Positions 7,219 to 17,939 are shown, counted from the stretch's first letter. The stretch: 64,000 nucleotides of DNA from Kitasatospora sp040298565 (GCF_040298565.1 NZ_JBEPAK010000002.1:1-64000), one strand, 5' to 3'. The notes: generated by a model not told the origin, from the sequence alone. Numbers and translations are program-made.

Positions 7219-8136
7219 GTGGTCAACGATTGCGCCGAGCAGCCGCCGGTGAAGGACGGCCCGGCGGACGGGCACGTCCGGGTCCGGCTCGACCTCGCCT
7301 ACCACGGTGCCGAGTTCTCCGGCTGGGCCCGCCAGAAGGGCGGCCGGCGGACCGTCCAGGAGGAGATCGAGACCGCGCTGCAGGTCGTCACCCGCAGCCC
7401 GGAGCACTTCCCGCTCACCGTGGCCGGCCGCACGGACGCCGGGGTGCACGCCCGCGGCCAGGTCGCCCACGTCGACCTGCCGGCCGAGCTCTGGGAGGCG
7501 CACCGCGAGAAGCTGCTGCGCCGGCTGGCCGGCCGGCTGCCCGGGGACGTCCGGATCTACCGGGTCGGCGAGGCGCCGGCCGGGTTCGACGCGCGGTTCT
7601 CGGCGATCTGGCGCCGCTACGCGTACCGGGTCGCCGACCACCCCGGCGGCGTCGACCCGCTGCTGCGCGGGCACGTGCTGTGGCACGACCGGCCGCTGGA
7701 CCTGGACCGGATGAACGCGGCCGCGAAGCTGCTGCTCGGCGAGCACGACTTCGCCGCGTACTGCAAGAAGCGCGAGGGCGCCACCACCATCCGCACCCTG
7801 CTGGAGCTGCGCTGGGACCGCGTCCCGGTGGACTCCTACGCCGCTCAGGAGGGCTCGCTGGCGGTCGCCACCGTTCGCGCCGACGCCTTCTGCCACAACA
7901 TGGTCCGGGCGCTGGTCGGCGCGATGCTGCTGGTCGGCGACGGGCACCGGCCGGTGGAGTTCCCCGGCGAGGTGCTGGCGGGCGGGGTGCGCAACTCGGC
8001 CGTCAACGTGATCCGGCCGTACGGGCTCACCCTCGAAGAGGTCGGCTACCCGCCGGACGACCAGCTCGCCGAGCGCAACCGCCAGGCCCGGCGGATGCGG
8101 ACCCTGCCCGGGCAGGGCGCCGCGCCCAGCGCCTAG
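7219..8136 (+). CDS. truA: tRNA pseudouridine(38-40) synthase TruA
   Basis: TruA modifies U38, U39 and U40 in the tRNA anticodon arm. The 305-aa protein has the family catalytic segment AGRTDAGVHARGQVAHVD, with the Asp nucleophile near residue 71, the YAYRV strand with flanking WRR, and the FCHNMVRALVGAML motif. GTG 7219 follows a purine-rich GGGAGAAGAGAG stretch. A TTG at 7186 is in frame but lies in the T-tract of the preceding terminator. truA after rplQ is a common conserved order. Confidence 0.95.
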   Translation: MVNDCAEQPPVKDGPADGHVRVRLDLAYHGAEFSGWARQKGGRRTVQEEIETALQVVTRSPEHFPLTVAGRTDAGVHARGQVAHVDLPAELWEAHREKLLRRLAGRLPGDVRIYRVGEAPAGFDARFSAIWRRYAYRVADHPGGVDPLLRGHVLWHDRPLDLDRMNAAAKLLLGEHDFAAYCKKREGATTIRTLLELRWDRVPVDSYAAQEGSLAVATVRADAFCHNMVRALVGAMLLVGDGHRPVEFPGEVLAGGVRNSAVNVIRPYGLTLEEVGYPPDDQLAERNRQARRMRTLPGQGAAPSA

Positions 8137-8179
8137 GGGCCTGTCCGGCGGGCTCGGCCGGGCCGGGCCGAAATCGGTT

Positions 8180-8207
8180 TTGGCCGGACGCGTCCGCTTG
8201 GGACAAT
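8180..8207 (+). promoter_or_regulatory. Possible leaderless promoter of the ABC-F gene
   Basis: TTGGCC (8180-8185) and GACAAT (8202-8207) are 16 bases apart. Transcription would begin at or next to the ATG at 8215, and no Shine-Dalgarno sequence is visible, consistent with a leaderless mRNA. Confidence 0.4.
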
Positions 8208-8214
8208 CCTCCTC

Positions 8215-9873
8215 ATGGGACACGTCGAGATTTCGCACCTGGAGTACTACCTGCCGGACGGGCGGGTGCTGTTCGACGACGCGTCCTTCCGGGTCGGCGA
8301 GGGCGCCGCGGTCGCCCTGGTCGGCGCCAACGGGGCCGGCAAGACCACCCTGCTGCGCATGATCGCGGGGGACGTCCAGCCGCACGGCGGCTCGGTGACG
8401 ATCAGCGGCGGGCTCGGCGTGATGCGCCAGTTCGTCGGCACCACCGGCCGCGAGGACCAGGCGGCCGGCCCCGGCGCCCTGCCGGCCGACGCGTCGGTGC
8501 GCGACCTGCTGGTCTCCGTCGCCCCCGAGCGGATCGCCAAGGCCGCCCGCGCGGTGGACGCCGCCGAGCTGGCGATGATCGCCCAGGACGACGAGAAGAC
8601 GCAGATGGCCTACGCCCAGGCGCTCTCCGACTGGGCGGACGTCGGCGGCTACGACTACGAGACCGACTGGGACGTCTGCACCACGGCGGCCCTCGGCATC
8701 CCCTTCGACAAGGCCCAGTGGCGCGGTCTGAACACCCTCTCCGGCGGCGAGCAGAAGCGGCTGGTGCTGGAGGCGCTGCTGCGCGGCCCGGAGGAGGTGC
8801 TGCTGCTCGACGAGCCGGACAACTACCTCGACGTGCCCGCCAAGCGCTGGCTCGAGGAGGCCATCAAGGCCACCTCGAAGACCGTGCTGTTCATCTCGCA
8901 CGACCGCGAGCTGCTCTCCCGCACCGCCGACAAGATCATCAGCGTCGAGACCGGCGCGGCCGGCAGCAGCGTGTGGGTGCACGGCGGTGGCTTCGACACC
9001 TTCCACGAGGCGCGCAAGGCCCGGTTCGAGCGCTTCGAGGAGCTGCGCCGCCGCTGGGACGAGGAGCACGCCAAGCTGAAGAAGCTGGTCGTCACCCTGC
9101 GCCAGGCCGCCGCCGTCAGCCACGAGATGGCCTCCCGCTACGCCGCCGCCCAGACCCGGCTGAAGAAGTTCGAGGACGCCAGCCCGCCGGAGACGCCGCC
9201 GCGCGAGCAGACGATCACCATGCGGCTCAAGGGCGGCCGCACCGGCGTGCGCGCCTTCACCCTGGAGCAGCTGGAGCTCACCGGCCTGATGGACCCCTTC
9301 GACCTGGAGGTCTTCTACGGGGAGCGGGTCGCGGTGCTGGGTGCCAACGGCGCCGGCAAGTCGCACCTGCTGCGGCTGCTGGCCGGGGACACCAGCGTCG
9401 CCCACACCGGCAGCTGGAAGCTCGGCGCCCGGGTGGTGCCCGGCCACTTCCGGCAGACCCACGCCCACCCGGAGCTGTTCGGCCGCACCGTCCGCTCGAT
9501 CATCGAGGAGGAGCACGCGCTCAGCCGCGGCGCCGCGATGGGCGCGCTGCGCCGATACGAGCTGGACCGCCAGGAGGAGCAGAAGTTCGAGTCGCTGTCC
9601 GGTGGGCAGCAGGCCCGGCTGATGATCCTCAAGCTCGAACTCTCCGGCGTGACGGCCCTGTTGCTCGACGAGCCGACCGACAACCTGGACCTGGAGAGCG
9701 CCGAGGCGCTGCAGGCCGGGCTGGAGGCCTTCGACGGCACCGTGCTGTGCGTCACCCACGACCGCTGGTTCGCGAAGACCTTCGACCGCTTCCTGGTGTT
9801 CGGGGCGGACGGTCGGGTGTACGAGTCGCCGGAGCCGGTCTGGGACGTGACCAGGGTGGAGCGCGAACGCTGA
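8215..9873 (+). CDS. ABC-F family ATPase
   Basis: A soluble protein of 552 aa with two tandem ABC cassettes and no membrane segments, the ABC-F layout of ribosome-associated translation factors. Cassette 1 has Walker A GANGAGKTT (about 40), signature LSGGEQKR and Walker B LLLLDEPDNYLD. Cassette 2 has GANGAGKSH, LSGGQQAR and LLLDEPTDNLD. The helical linker between them (about 260-330) is charged and contains RLKKFEDASPPETPP, corresponding to the P-site tRNA interaction motif region. A housekeeping translation-quality role or macrolide/lincosamide-type protection cannot be separated by sequence alone; its core location favours housekeeping. Confidence 0.85.
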   Translation: MGHVEISHLEYYLPDGRVLFDDASFRVGEGAAVALVGANGAGKTTLLRMIAGDVQPHGGSVTISGGLGVMRQFVGTTGREDQAAGPGALPADASVRDLLVSVAPERIAKAARAVDAAELAMIAQDDEKTQMAYAQALSDWADVGGYDYETDWDVCTTAALGIPFDKAQWRGLNTLSGGEQKRLVLEALLRGPEEVLLLDEPDNYLDVPAKRWLEEAIKATSKTVLFISHDRELLSRTADKIISVETGAAGSSVWVHGGGFDTFHEARKARFERFEELRRRWDEEHAKLKKLVVTLRQAAAVSHEMASRYAAAQTRLKKFEDASPPETPPREQTITMRLKGGRTGVRAFTLEQLELTGLMDPFDLEVFYGERVAVLGANGAGKSHLLRLLAGDTSVAHTGSWKLGARVVPGHFRQTHAHPELFGRTVRSIIEEEHALSRGAAMGALRRYELDRQEEQKFESLSGGQQARLMILKLELSGVTALLLDEPTDNLDLESAEALQAGLEAFDGTVLCVTHDRWFAKTFDRFLVFGADGRVYESPEPVWDVTRVERER

Positions 9874-9915
9874 GCGGCCGGGCGGGGGGCCGTCGACCGG
9901 CGGCCGAGGCGATTT

Positions 9916-9944
9916 TTGACCCCTTCGGGTCGTGCCGGTAACCT
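9916..9944 (+). promoter_or_regulatory. rplM promoter
   Basis: TTGACC at 9916-9921 and TAACCT at 9939-9944 with a 17-base spacer form one of the best housekeeping promoters in the window. Transcription would start near 9951, leaving a leader of about 168 bases before rplM. Confidence 0.75.
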
Positions 9945-9950
9945 GGACGC

Positions 9951-10118
9951 TTGATGTGCGTATTGGCTCGCTCTATCTCACGTGAGAGGTCGGTACGCCG
10001 GAGACATCAGGTCGACGACCAGCGGCCACCCTTGAATTGCGTCCAAGGTTGGCCAGGCTGCTCTTCCGTCCGGGTGCTCCTGTCAGGACTCACTCACTGA
10101 AAAGCGAAGGCTACGACC
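9951..10118 (+). promoter_or_regulatory. Long 5' leader of rplM-rpsI
   Basis: The untranslated leader includes the perfect 12-base palindrome TCTCACGTGAGA (9976-9987), flanked by CTC and GAG-rich sequence, and a CCTTG/CAAGG stem at about 10030-10050. Its length and structure suggest autoregulation by L13 or S9, as ribosomal leaders do in other phyla. No named RNA family is assigned from sequence alone. Confidence 0.45.
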
Positions 10119-10562
10119 GTGCGTACGTACAGCCCCAAGCCCGGCGACGTCCAGCGTCAGTGGCACGTCATCGACGCGACCGACGTCGTGCTCGGCCGCC
10201 TGGCCTCCCAGGCCGCCAACCTCCTCCGGGGCAAGCACAAGGCGATCTACGCGCCGCACGTTGACACTGGTGACTTCGTCATCATCATCAACGCCGACAA
10301 GGTGCACCTGTCCGGTAACAAGAAGACCCAGAAGCTGGCCTACCGCCACTCGGGCTTCCCGGGCGGTCTCCGTTCGGTGCGCTACGACGACCTGCTGGCG
10401 AACAACCCCGAGAAGGCCGTCGAGAAGGCCATCAAGGGCATGATCCCCAAGAACAGCCTGGGCCGTCAGATGCTCTCGAAGCTGAAGGTCTACTCGGGCG
10501 ACCAGCACCCGCACGCTGCCCAGCAGCCGGTGCCGTTCGAGATCACCCAGGTCGCGCAGTAA
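10119..10562 (+). CDS. rplM: 50S ribosomal protein L13
   Basis: L13 is an early-assembly protein of the large subunit. The 147-aa product has the WHVIDATDVVLGRLAS N-terminus, the NADKVHLSGNK segment and the HPHAAQQPVPFEI C-terminus of the family. It starts with GTG at 10119 behind GAAGG. It is co-transcribed with rpsI, 45 bases downstream. Confidence 0.98.
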   Translation: MRTYSPKPGDVQRQWHVIDATDVVLGRLASQAANLLRGKHKAIYAPHVDTGDFVIIINADKVHLSGNKKTQKLAYRHSGFPGGLRSVRYDDLLANNPEKAVEKAIKGMIPKNSLGRQMLSKLKVYSGDQHPHAAQQPVPFEITQVAQ

Positions 10563-10607
10563 TTCGGCCACCAAGCCCCCCATCACTGAAAAGAGCTGAG
10601 GAACACC

Positions 10608-11117
10608 GTGGCCGAGACCACTGAAACCCTTGAGGTCGACTTCGACGAGGCCGCCGAGGCCGTCGAGGGCGAGTACACCTCCGAGGAGAGCTACACCTCC
10701 GAGTCCCTGGCCGGCCGCTTCGGCGAGGCCACCCCGGGCGCCGGCCTCGGCCGTCGCAAGGAGGCGATCGCCCGCGTGCGCATCGTCCCCGGCACCGGCC
10801 AGTGGAAGATCAACGGTCGCACCCTCGAGGGCTACTTCCCCAACAAGGTGCACCAGCAGACCGTGAACGAGCCCTTCAAGCTCCTCGAGCTGGACGGCCG
10901 TTACGACGTCGTCGCCCGCATCAGCGGTGGCGGCGTCTCCGGCCAGGCCTACGCGCTGCGCCTCGGCGTGGCCCGTGCCCTGAACGAGGCCGACGTGGAC
11001 AACAACCGCGGCGCCCTCAAGAAGGCCGGCTTCCTGACCCGTGACGCCCGCGCCGTCGAGCGCAAGAAGGCCGGTCTGAAGAAGGCCCGCAAGGCGCCGC
11101 AGTACAGCAAGCGCTAA
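10608..11117 (+). CDS. rpsI: 30S ribosomal protein S9
   Basis: S9 contacts P-site tRNA through its C-terminal tail. The 169-aa protein carries an acidic extension of about 40 residues, typical of streptomycetes, before the core that begins at GLGRRKEAIARVRI. The GGGVSGQAYALRLGVARAL helix and the terminal KAPQYSKR are intact. The GTG start at 10608 lies behind GAGGAACACC. A 15-bp hairpin terminates the operon. Confidence 0.97.
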   Translation: MAETTETLEVDFDEAAEAVEGEYTSEESYTSESLAGRFGEATPGAGLGRRKEAIARVRIVPGTGQWKINGRTLEGYFPNKVHQQTVNEPFKLLELDGRYDVVARISGGGVSGQAYALRLGVARALNEADVDNNRGALKKAGFLTRDARAVERKKAGLKKARKAPQYSKR

Positions 11118-11175
11118 TCGCGTCCCCGGGGGTGCGTTCCGCCCTGGCGGCGCACACCCCCTGGTTGCGCAAACC

Positions 11176-11210
11176 GTCGCCCCGGAGTACCCCGCGTACT
11201 CCGGGGCGAC
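11176..11210 (+). terminator. Terminator after rpsI
   Basis: GTCGCCCCGGAGTAC (11176-11190) and GTACTCCGGGGCGAC (11196-11210) are a perfect 15-bp inverted repeat with a CCCGC loop, followed by GTGTTCCCC. A second, imperfect hairpin with GGGGGTGCG/CGCACACCCCC arms lies just upstream at about 11127-11158. Confidence 0.75.
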
Positions 11211-11281
11211 GTGTTCCCCGGCTATCGTGCGGCGGCCGGGGTCATCGGTGGGTTCCGAGCATGGTGATGGAGGACGTGACA

Positions 11282-12646
11282 GTGGGACGACTCTTCGGTA
11301 CGGACGGCGTGCGCGGGGTGGCCAACGAGGGCCTGACGGCGGAGCTGGCGCTCGGCCTGTCGGTCGCGGCCGCCCACGTGCTCGGCGAGGCCGGCGCCTT
11401 CGACGGGCACCGGCCCGTCGCGGTGGTCGGCCGGGACCCGCGTGCCTCGGGCGAGTTCCTGGAGGCGGCGGTCATCGCCGGTCTGGCCAGCTCCGGCGTC
11501 GACGTCCTGCGGGTCGGTGTCCTGCCCACCCCGGCCGTGGCCTACCTCACCGGCGCGCTCGGCGCCGACTTCGGCGTGATGCTGTCCGCCAGCCACAACG
11601 CCATGCCGGACAACGGCATCAAGTTCCTCGCCCGCGGCGGCCACAAGCTGGACGACCGGATCGAGGACGCCATCGAGGCGCACTACCGCAAGCACACCGT
11701 CGGCGGCGAGGACTGGAACCGTCCCACCGGTGCGGCGGTCGGCCGGGTGCGCGAGTACACCGAGGGCTTCGACAAGTACGTCGCCCACCTGATCGGCGTG
11801 CTGCCCAACCGCCTGGACGGCATCAAGGTCGTCATCGACGGCGCCCACGGCGCGGCCGCGTACGTCGCCCCCGAGGCCTTCGCCCGGGCCGGCGCCGAGG
11901 TCGTCCACACCCTGGGGGCCGAGCCCACCGGTCTGAACATCAACGACGGGGTCGGCTCCACCCACCTGGACCGGCTGCGCGCCGCGATGAAGGAGCACCG
12001 GGCCGACCTCGGCATCGCCCTGGACGGCGACGCCGACCGCTGCCTGGCCGCCGACGCCGAGGGCAACGAGGTGGACGGCGACCAGATCATCGCCATCCTC
12101 GCCGTCGCCATGCGGGAGGCCGGCACCCTGCGCCGCAACACCGCGGTGGCCACCGTGATGTCCAACCTCGGCTTCAAGCTGGCGATGGAGCGCGAGGGCA
12201 TCGACCTGGTGGAGACCGCCGTCGGCGACCGCTACGTGCTGGAGGCGATGAAGGAGCACGGCTTCGCGCTGGGCGGCGAGCAGTCCGGCCACGTGATCCT
12301 GCTGGACCACGCCACCACCGGTGACGGCACCCTGACCGGCCTGATGCTGGGCGCCCGACTGGCCGCCACCAAGCAGCCGCTGGCCGACCTGGCCGCGGTG
12401 ATGACCCGTCTGCCGCAGGTGCTGGTCAACGTCAAGGGCGTCGACAAGAGCCGGGTGGGGACGAGCACCGGACTGGCCGCGGCGGTCGCCGCCGCCGAGG
12501 CCGAGCTGGGCGCCACCGGCCGGGTGCTGCTGCGCCCGTCCGGCACCGAGCCGCTGGTCCGGGTCATGGTCGAGGCCGCCGACGCAGCGCAGGCCGAGAC
12601 GGTCGCGCAGCGGCTGGCCGAGGCGGTCCGCACCCACCTGGGCTGA
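11282..12646 (+). CDS. glmM: Phosphoglucosamine mutase
   Basis: GlmM converts glucosamine-6-phosphate to glucosamine-1-phosphate for UDP-GlcNAc and peptidoglycan synthesis. The 454-aa protein starts with the family motif GRLFGTDGVRG. The phosphoserine loop is MLSASHNAMPDNGIKF (about residues 100-115), the metal loop is DGDADRC, the sugar-specificity loop is GGEQSGH, and the phosphate-binding RPSGTEPLVRVM closes the protein. GTG 11282 has GGAGG eight bases upstream. It pairs functionally with glmS, 1.2 kb downstream, with coaA on the other strand between them. Confidence 0.97.
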   Translation: MGRLFGTDGVRGVANEGLTAELALGLSVAAAHVLGEAGAFDGHRPVAVVGRDPRASGEFLEAAVIAGLASSGVDVLRVGVLPTPAVAYLTGALGADFGVMLSASHNAMPDNGIKFLARGGHKLDDRIEDAIEAHYRKHTVGGEDWNRPTGAAVGRVREYTEGFDKYVAHLIGVLPNRLDGIKVVIDGAHGAAAYVAPEAFARAGAEVVHTLGAEPTGLNINDGVGSTHLDRLRAAMKEHRADLGIALDGDADRCLAADAEGNEVDGDQIIAILAVAMREAGTLRRNTAVATVMSNLGFKLAMEREGIDLVETAVGDRYVLEAMKEHGFALGGEQSGHVILLDHATTGDGTLTGLMLGARLAATKQPLADLAAVMTRLPQVLVNVKGVDKSRVGTSTGLAAAVAAAEAELGATGRVLLRPSGTEPLVRVMVEAADAAQAETVAQRLAEAVRTHLG

Positions 12647-12696
12647 ACCCCCGCCAGGCCGTCGGCCCCGGCCGTACGGCGCCGCAGGACGGCGAA

Positions 12697-12722
12697 GGCC
12701 CCCACCGGTTCCGGTGGGGGCC
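12697..12722. terminator. Bidirectional terminator between glmM and coaA
   Basis: GGCCCCCACCGG and CCGGTGGGGGCC form a perfect 12-bp palindrome with two central bases, midway between the convergent glmM and coaA stops. It can serve both strands. Confidence 0.75.
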
Positions 12723-12751
12723 GCTTGCCGTCGCCCGTGCGTCCGGTGGGC

Positions 12752-13747
12752 TCAGAGCTTGCGCAGCAGCGCCCGGCGGACCTTGTGGTCCGCGCCCTTC
12801 TGCAGGATCAGGGTGGCCCGGCCCCGGGTGGGCAGCACGTTCTCCAGCAGGTTGGGCTTGTTGATGGTGCGCCAGACCTGCCGGCCGTACTCCATGGCCT
12901 CCTCCTCCGGCACCTCGGTGAAGCGGCGGAAGTAGGAGTTCGGGTCCTGGAAGGCGGTCTGCCGCAGTTTGCGGAAGCGGTCCAGGTACCAGTGCTCGAT
13001 GTCGTCCGTGCGGGCGTCGACGTAGATCGAGAAGTCGAAGTAGTCGGCCACCGCGAGGCGGGTGCGGCCGTCGGTGCCGGGCAGGGCCGGTTGGAGCACG
13101 TTGAGGCCCTCGACGATCAGGATGTCCGGGCGTTCCACCGTCAGCCGCCGGTCCGGCACGATGTCGTACACCAGGTGCGAGTACACCGGCGCGGTGACCC
13201 GCTCCTTGCCCGCCTTGACGTCCGCGACGAAGCGCATCAGCGCCCGGCGGTCGTACGACTCGGGGAAGCCCTTGCGGGCCATCAGGCCGCGCCGGCGCAG
13301 TTCGGCGTTGGGCAGCAGGAAGCCGTCGGTGGTGACCAGCTCGACCCGGGGGTGCTCGGGCCAGCGGGCCAGCAGGGCCTGGAGCAGACGGGCGGTGGTC
13401 GACTTGCCGACCGCGACCGAGCCGGCCACGCCGATGATGAACGGGGTGCGGGTGCGTTCGGTGTCCGGGGTGTCCAGGAAGGTGCCCAGGGCGCCGCGCA
13501 GGTCGTGCGTGGCATGGATGTACAGGTTGAGCAGCCGGGACAGCGGCAGGTAGACGTCACGCACCTCGTCCAGGTCGAGGGCTGTGCCGAGACCGCGCAG
13601 CTGCTCCACCTCCTCGGCGGTCAGCGGCAGCGGCGTACGCTCGCGCAGCGCACTCCACTCGGCCCGGCTGAGGTCCACGTAAGGGGACGGCGACGGGCCG
13701 GGCGTGGGGGCGCCCCGCGTACAGAGTTCGGTCAGCACATGCTCCAT
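12752..13747 (-). CDS. coaA: Pantothenate kinase, type I
   Basis: The enzyme phosphorylates pantothenate in the first committed step of coenzyme A synthesis and is usually feedback-inhibited by CoA. The 331-aa protein has the P-loop GVAGSVAVGKST at about residue 113, followed by VELVTTDGFLLPN, the family KGFPESYD motif, VYSHLVYDIVP, and the ILIVEGLNVLQ strand. The start ATG at 13747 reads away from glmS across a 99-base divergent gap. It ends convergently with glmM at a shared terminator. Confidence 0.95.
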   Translation of the reverse strand: MEHVLTELCTRGAPTPGPSPSPYVDLSRAEWSALRERTPLPLTAEEVEQLRGLGTALDLDEVRDVYLPLSRLLNLYIHATHDLRGALGTFLDTPDTERTRTPFIIGVAGSVAVGKSTTARLLQALLARWPEHPRVELVTTDGFLLPNAELRRRGLMARKGFPESYDRRALMRFVADVKAGKERVTAPVYSHLVYDIVPDRRLTVERPDILIVEGLNVLQPALPGTDGRTRLAVADYFDFSIYVDARTDDIEHWYLDRFRKLRQTAFQDPNSYFRRFTEVPEEEAMEYGRQVWRTINKPNLLENVLPTRGRATLILQKGADHKVRRALLRKL

Positions 13748-13833
13748 TGTGAGCCGTCGCGGTGTTCACGGTGGCTGTGGTGTCGGTCACGCAGAGTTGG
13801 CCCGAGAGGGGAAAAGGGCCACAGAACGGCCCT

Positions 13834-13839
13834 TATGCT
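13834..13839 (+). promoter_or_regulatory. Leaderless -10 box of glmS
   Basis: TATGCT ends seven bases before the glmS ATG at 13847 and there is no Shine-Dalgarno sequence. Transcription is expected to begin on the start codon. No clear -35 is visible. Confidence 0.45.
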
Positions 13840-13846
13840 GGCACGC

Positions 13847-15703
<1,857 letters not shown>

Positions 15704-15716
15704 TACGCGCGTGCGT

Positions 15717-15745
15717 CCCTGCGGTGGCTGCGTCCTACCGCAGGG
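15717..15745. terminator. Terminator between glmS and the Uma2 gene
   Basis: CCCTGCGGT (15717-15725) and ACCGCAGGG (15737-15745) are a perfect 9-bp inverted repeat with an 11-base loop. The right arm lies within the last codons of the convergent Uma2-family gene. Confidence 0.6.
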
Positions 15746-16292
15746 GCGCCGTGTCGAGCGTGAAGGAGAACGGCGGGGGCAGGTCGATCGACTTGCCGAA
15801 GGGGACCGACTCCTTCTCGGTGTAGTCGCCGTCCTCCGGTTCGGTGAACAGGGTGACCGTGCCTTCGCTGCGGTCGACCAGCAGGTAGCAGGGGATGCCG
15901 GCGGCGGCGTACCCGCGGCGCTTCTGCTCACGGTCCCGGCGGGGAGCGGTGGATGTGACTTCGAAGACGAGCAGTACGCCGGCGGGGTCCGCCCACGAAT
16001 GGGAGTTCAGGAAGTGCCCGACCGGGCTGACGGTGCCGTCCGGGATGAACCGGCCTGTCGGCACAATGAGCCCCTTGTTGCCCGACAGATCGAACTCGGC
16101 CGCGGCCTTTCGCATGAACTGCCGGTTCAGCAGGGAGAACGCGGTTTCGTGCTCGCCGTCCGGCGGTGGTGTCACGACGATCTCCCCTTCGATCAGTTCG
16201 GCCTTGTAGCCGGGCGGCGTGTCCAGCTCCAGAAACGCCTGGAGGAGGTTGTCCTGGCCCAGCGGGCCCTCGACAGCTGGCATGGCGACCAT
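15735..16292 (-). CDS. Uma2-family (DUF820) PD-(D/E)XK nuclease-like protein
   Basis: A 185-aa protein of the Uma2 family, whose fold is that of restriction-type endonucleases and which is expanded in cyanobacteria and streptomycetes without a settled function. Family features are present: ELIEGEIVVTPPP near the N-terminus, the VPDG-like FIPDGTVSP, the LLVFEVTS strand with Glu, and the DREQKRRGYAAAGIPCYLLVD block containing Lys and the Tyr-rich end. I chose ATG 16292, behind GGAGGGAG; an upstream ATG at 16328 has no ribosome site. It is convergent with glmS and divergent from nnr. Confidence 0.8.
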   Translation of the reverse strand: MVAMPAVEGPLGQDNLLQAFLELDTPPGYKAELIEGEIVVTPPPDGEHETAFSLLNRQFMRKAAAEFDLSGNKGLIVPTGRFIPDGTVSPVGHFLNSHSWADPAGVLLVFEVTSTAPRRDREQKRRGYAAAGIPCYLLVDRSEGTVTLFTEPEDGDYTEKESVPFGKSIDLPPPFSFTLDTAPLR

Positions 16293-16463
16293 GGCCCTTC
16301 TCCCTCCTGTGGGTCCGTGCCGAGCCACAAGGTAGGCATACGGACCGACACCGGAGGGGGATCGACGTGGGTGTCACTCGAAAGTGTGCCGCAGGCCCGG
16401 CTCCCGCGGGGCGGTGGCGCGGGCTAGCGTCGGCGGTAGCCGACCGCTGAAGGAGTTCTCCCC

Positions 16464-17939
16464 ATGCGTCATGCACACCCTGTGGAAACCGTCCGCGCCG
16501 CCGAGGCCGCGCTGATGGCGCTGCTGCCGGAGGGCACGCTGATGCAGCGGGCGGCCGCCGGGCTGGCGGCGACCTGTGCGCGGCTGCTGATCCGGCGTCG
16601 GGGGCGGGTGTACGGCAGCCGGGTGGCGGTGCTGGCGGGCAGCGGGGACAACGGGGGTGACGCCCTGTACGCCGGGGCGGCGCTGGCCCGGCGCGGGGCG
16701 CGGGTGACGGCGGTGCTGCTGACGCCGGAGAAGGCGCACCCGGGCGGGCTGGCCGCGCTGCGGGCGGCCGGCGGCCGGGTGACGGCGGAGCAGGAGGTCG
16801 GCCTGGCCGACTTCTCGCGCGCGGACCTGGTACTGGACGGGATCGTCGGCATCGGCGGCCGGGGCGGGCTGCGCCCCGAGGCGGTGCCGTACGCGCGGGC
16901 CGAACGGCGCGGCGTCGTGGTGGCGGTGGACCTGCCCAGCGGGGTGGACGCGGACAGCGGCGAGGTGCCCGGCGAGGCGCTGCGCGCGGACGTGACGGTG
17001 TGCTTCGGCACGTACAAGCCCGGGCTGCTGGTCGACCCGGGCGCCGAGTACGCGGGCGCGGTGCAACTGGTGGACATCGGGCTGGAGCTGCCCGACCCGG
17101 AGTTGACGGCCCTCCAGCACGCGGACGCGGCGGCGCTGCTGCCGAGGCCCGGCACGGAGAGCGACAAGTACCGGCGCGGCGTGGTCGGGGTGGCGGCCGG
17201 CTCGGCGACGTACCCGGGGGCGGCGCTGCTGGCGGTGGCCGGGGCGCTGCGGGGCGGCGCGGGCGCCGTCCGGTACGTCGGCACGGCGGCCGAGGAGGTG
17301 GTGCGGCGCTTCCCGGAGGTGCTGGTCACCGAGGGCGGCCCGGCCGGGGCCGGGCGGGTGCAGGCCTGGGTGGTCGGGCCGGGCGGCGGCGAGGGGGCGC
17401 GGCAGGCGCTGACCGAGGCGCTGGCGGGCGACGTCCCGGTGCTGGTGGACGCGGACGGGCTGACCGAGCTGGGCCGGCTCGGGCCGCGGGCACTGGCCGG
17501 CCGGACGGCGCCGACCCTGCTCACCCCGCACACCGGCGAGGCCGCCCGGCTGCTCGCGGGCGCGGAGGGCACCGCGCCGCCCGCGGCCGACGCGCTGGCC
17601 GCGACCCGGCTGGCGACCGCCCGGCGGCTGGCGGCCGCCTACCGGGCGACGGTGCTGCTGAAGGGCTCCACCACGGTGGTGGCCGACCCGGGCGGGGCCG
17701 TCCGGGTGAACCCGACCGGCACCTCCTGGCTGGCCACCGCGGGCAGCGGGGACGTGCTGGCCGGCCTGGCCGGCTCCCTGCTGGCCTCGGGCCTGGCACC
17801 GCTGGACGCCGCCTCGGTGGCCGCCTACCTGCACGGTCTGGCGGGGCGCGAGGCGGCGGGCGCCCCCGGTGCGCCGGTGACCGCGATCGGCGTCGCCCAG
17901 GCGCTCCCGGCGGTCTGGCGGGCGGTCCGCGCGGGGTAG
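16464..17939 (+). CDS. nnr: Bifunctional NAD(P)H-hydrate epimerase/dehydratase
   Basis: The enzyme repairs hydrated NADH and NADPH. The 491-aa protein fuses a YjeF-N epimerase domain (about 1-215, with AVLAGSGDNGGDALYAG and AVDLPSGVDADSGE) to an ADP-dependent dehydratase of ribokinase fold (about 225-490, with LLTPHTGEAARLL, VLLKGSTTVVADP and the catalytic loop TAGSGDVLAGLAGSLLA). ATG 16464 follows AAGGAG. In related genomes this gene usually lies next to acpS and alr; alr is here, acpS is not. Confidence 0.95.
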   Translation: MRHAHPVETVRAAEAALMALLPEGTLMQRAAAGLAATCARLLIRRRGRVYGSRVAVLAGSGDNGGDALYAGAALARRGARVTAVLLTPEKAHPGGLAALRAAGGRVTAEQEVGLADFSRADLVLDGIVGIGGRGGLRPEAVPYARAERRGVVVAVDLPSGVDADSGEVPGEALRADVTVCFGTYKPGLLVDPGAEYAGAVQLVDIGLELPDPELTALQHADAAALLPRPGTESDKYRRGVVGVAAGSATYPGAALLAVAGALRGGAGAVRYVGTAAEEVVRRFPEVLVTEGGPAGAGRVQAWVVGPGGGEGARQALTEALAGDVPVLVDADGLTELGRLGPRALAGRTAPTLLTPHTGEAARLLAGAEGTAPPAADALAATRLATARRLAAAYRATVLLKGSTTVVADPGGAVRVNPTGTSWLATAGSGDVLAGLAGSLLASGLAPLDAASVAAYLHGLAGREAAGAPGAPVTAIGVAQALPAVWRAVRAG

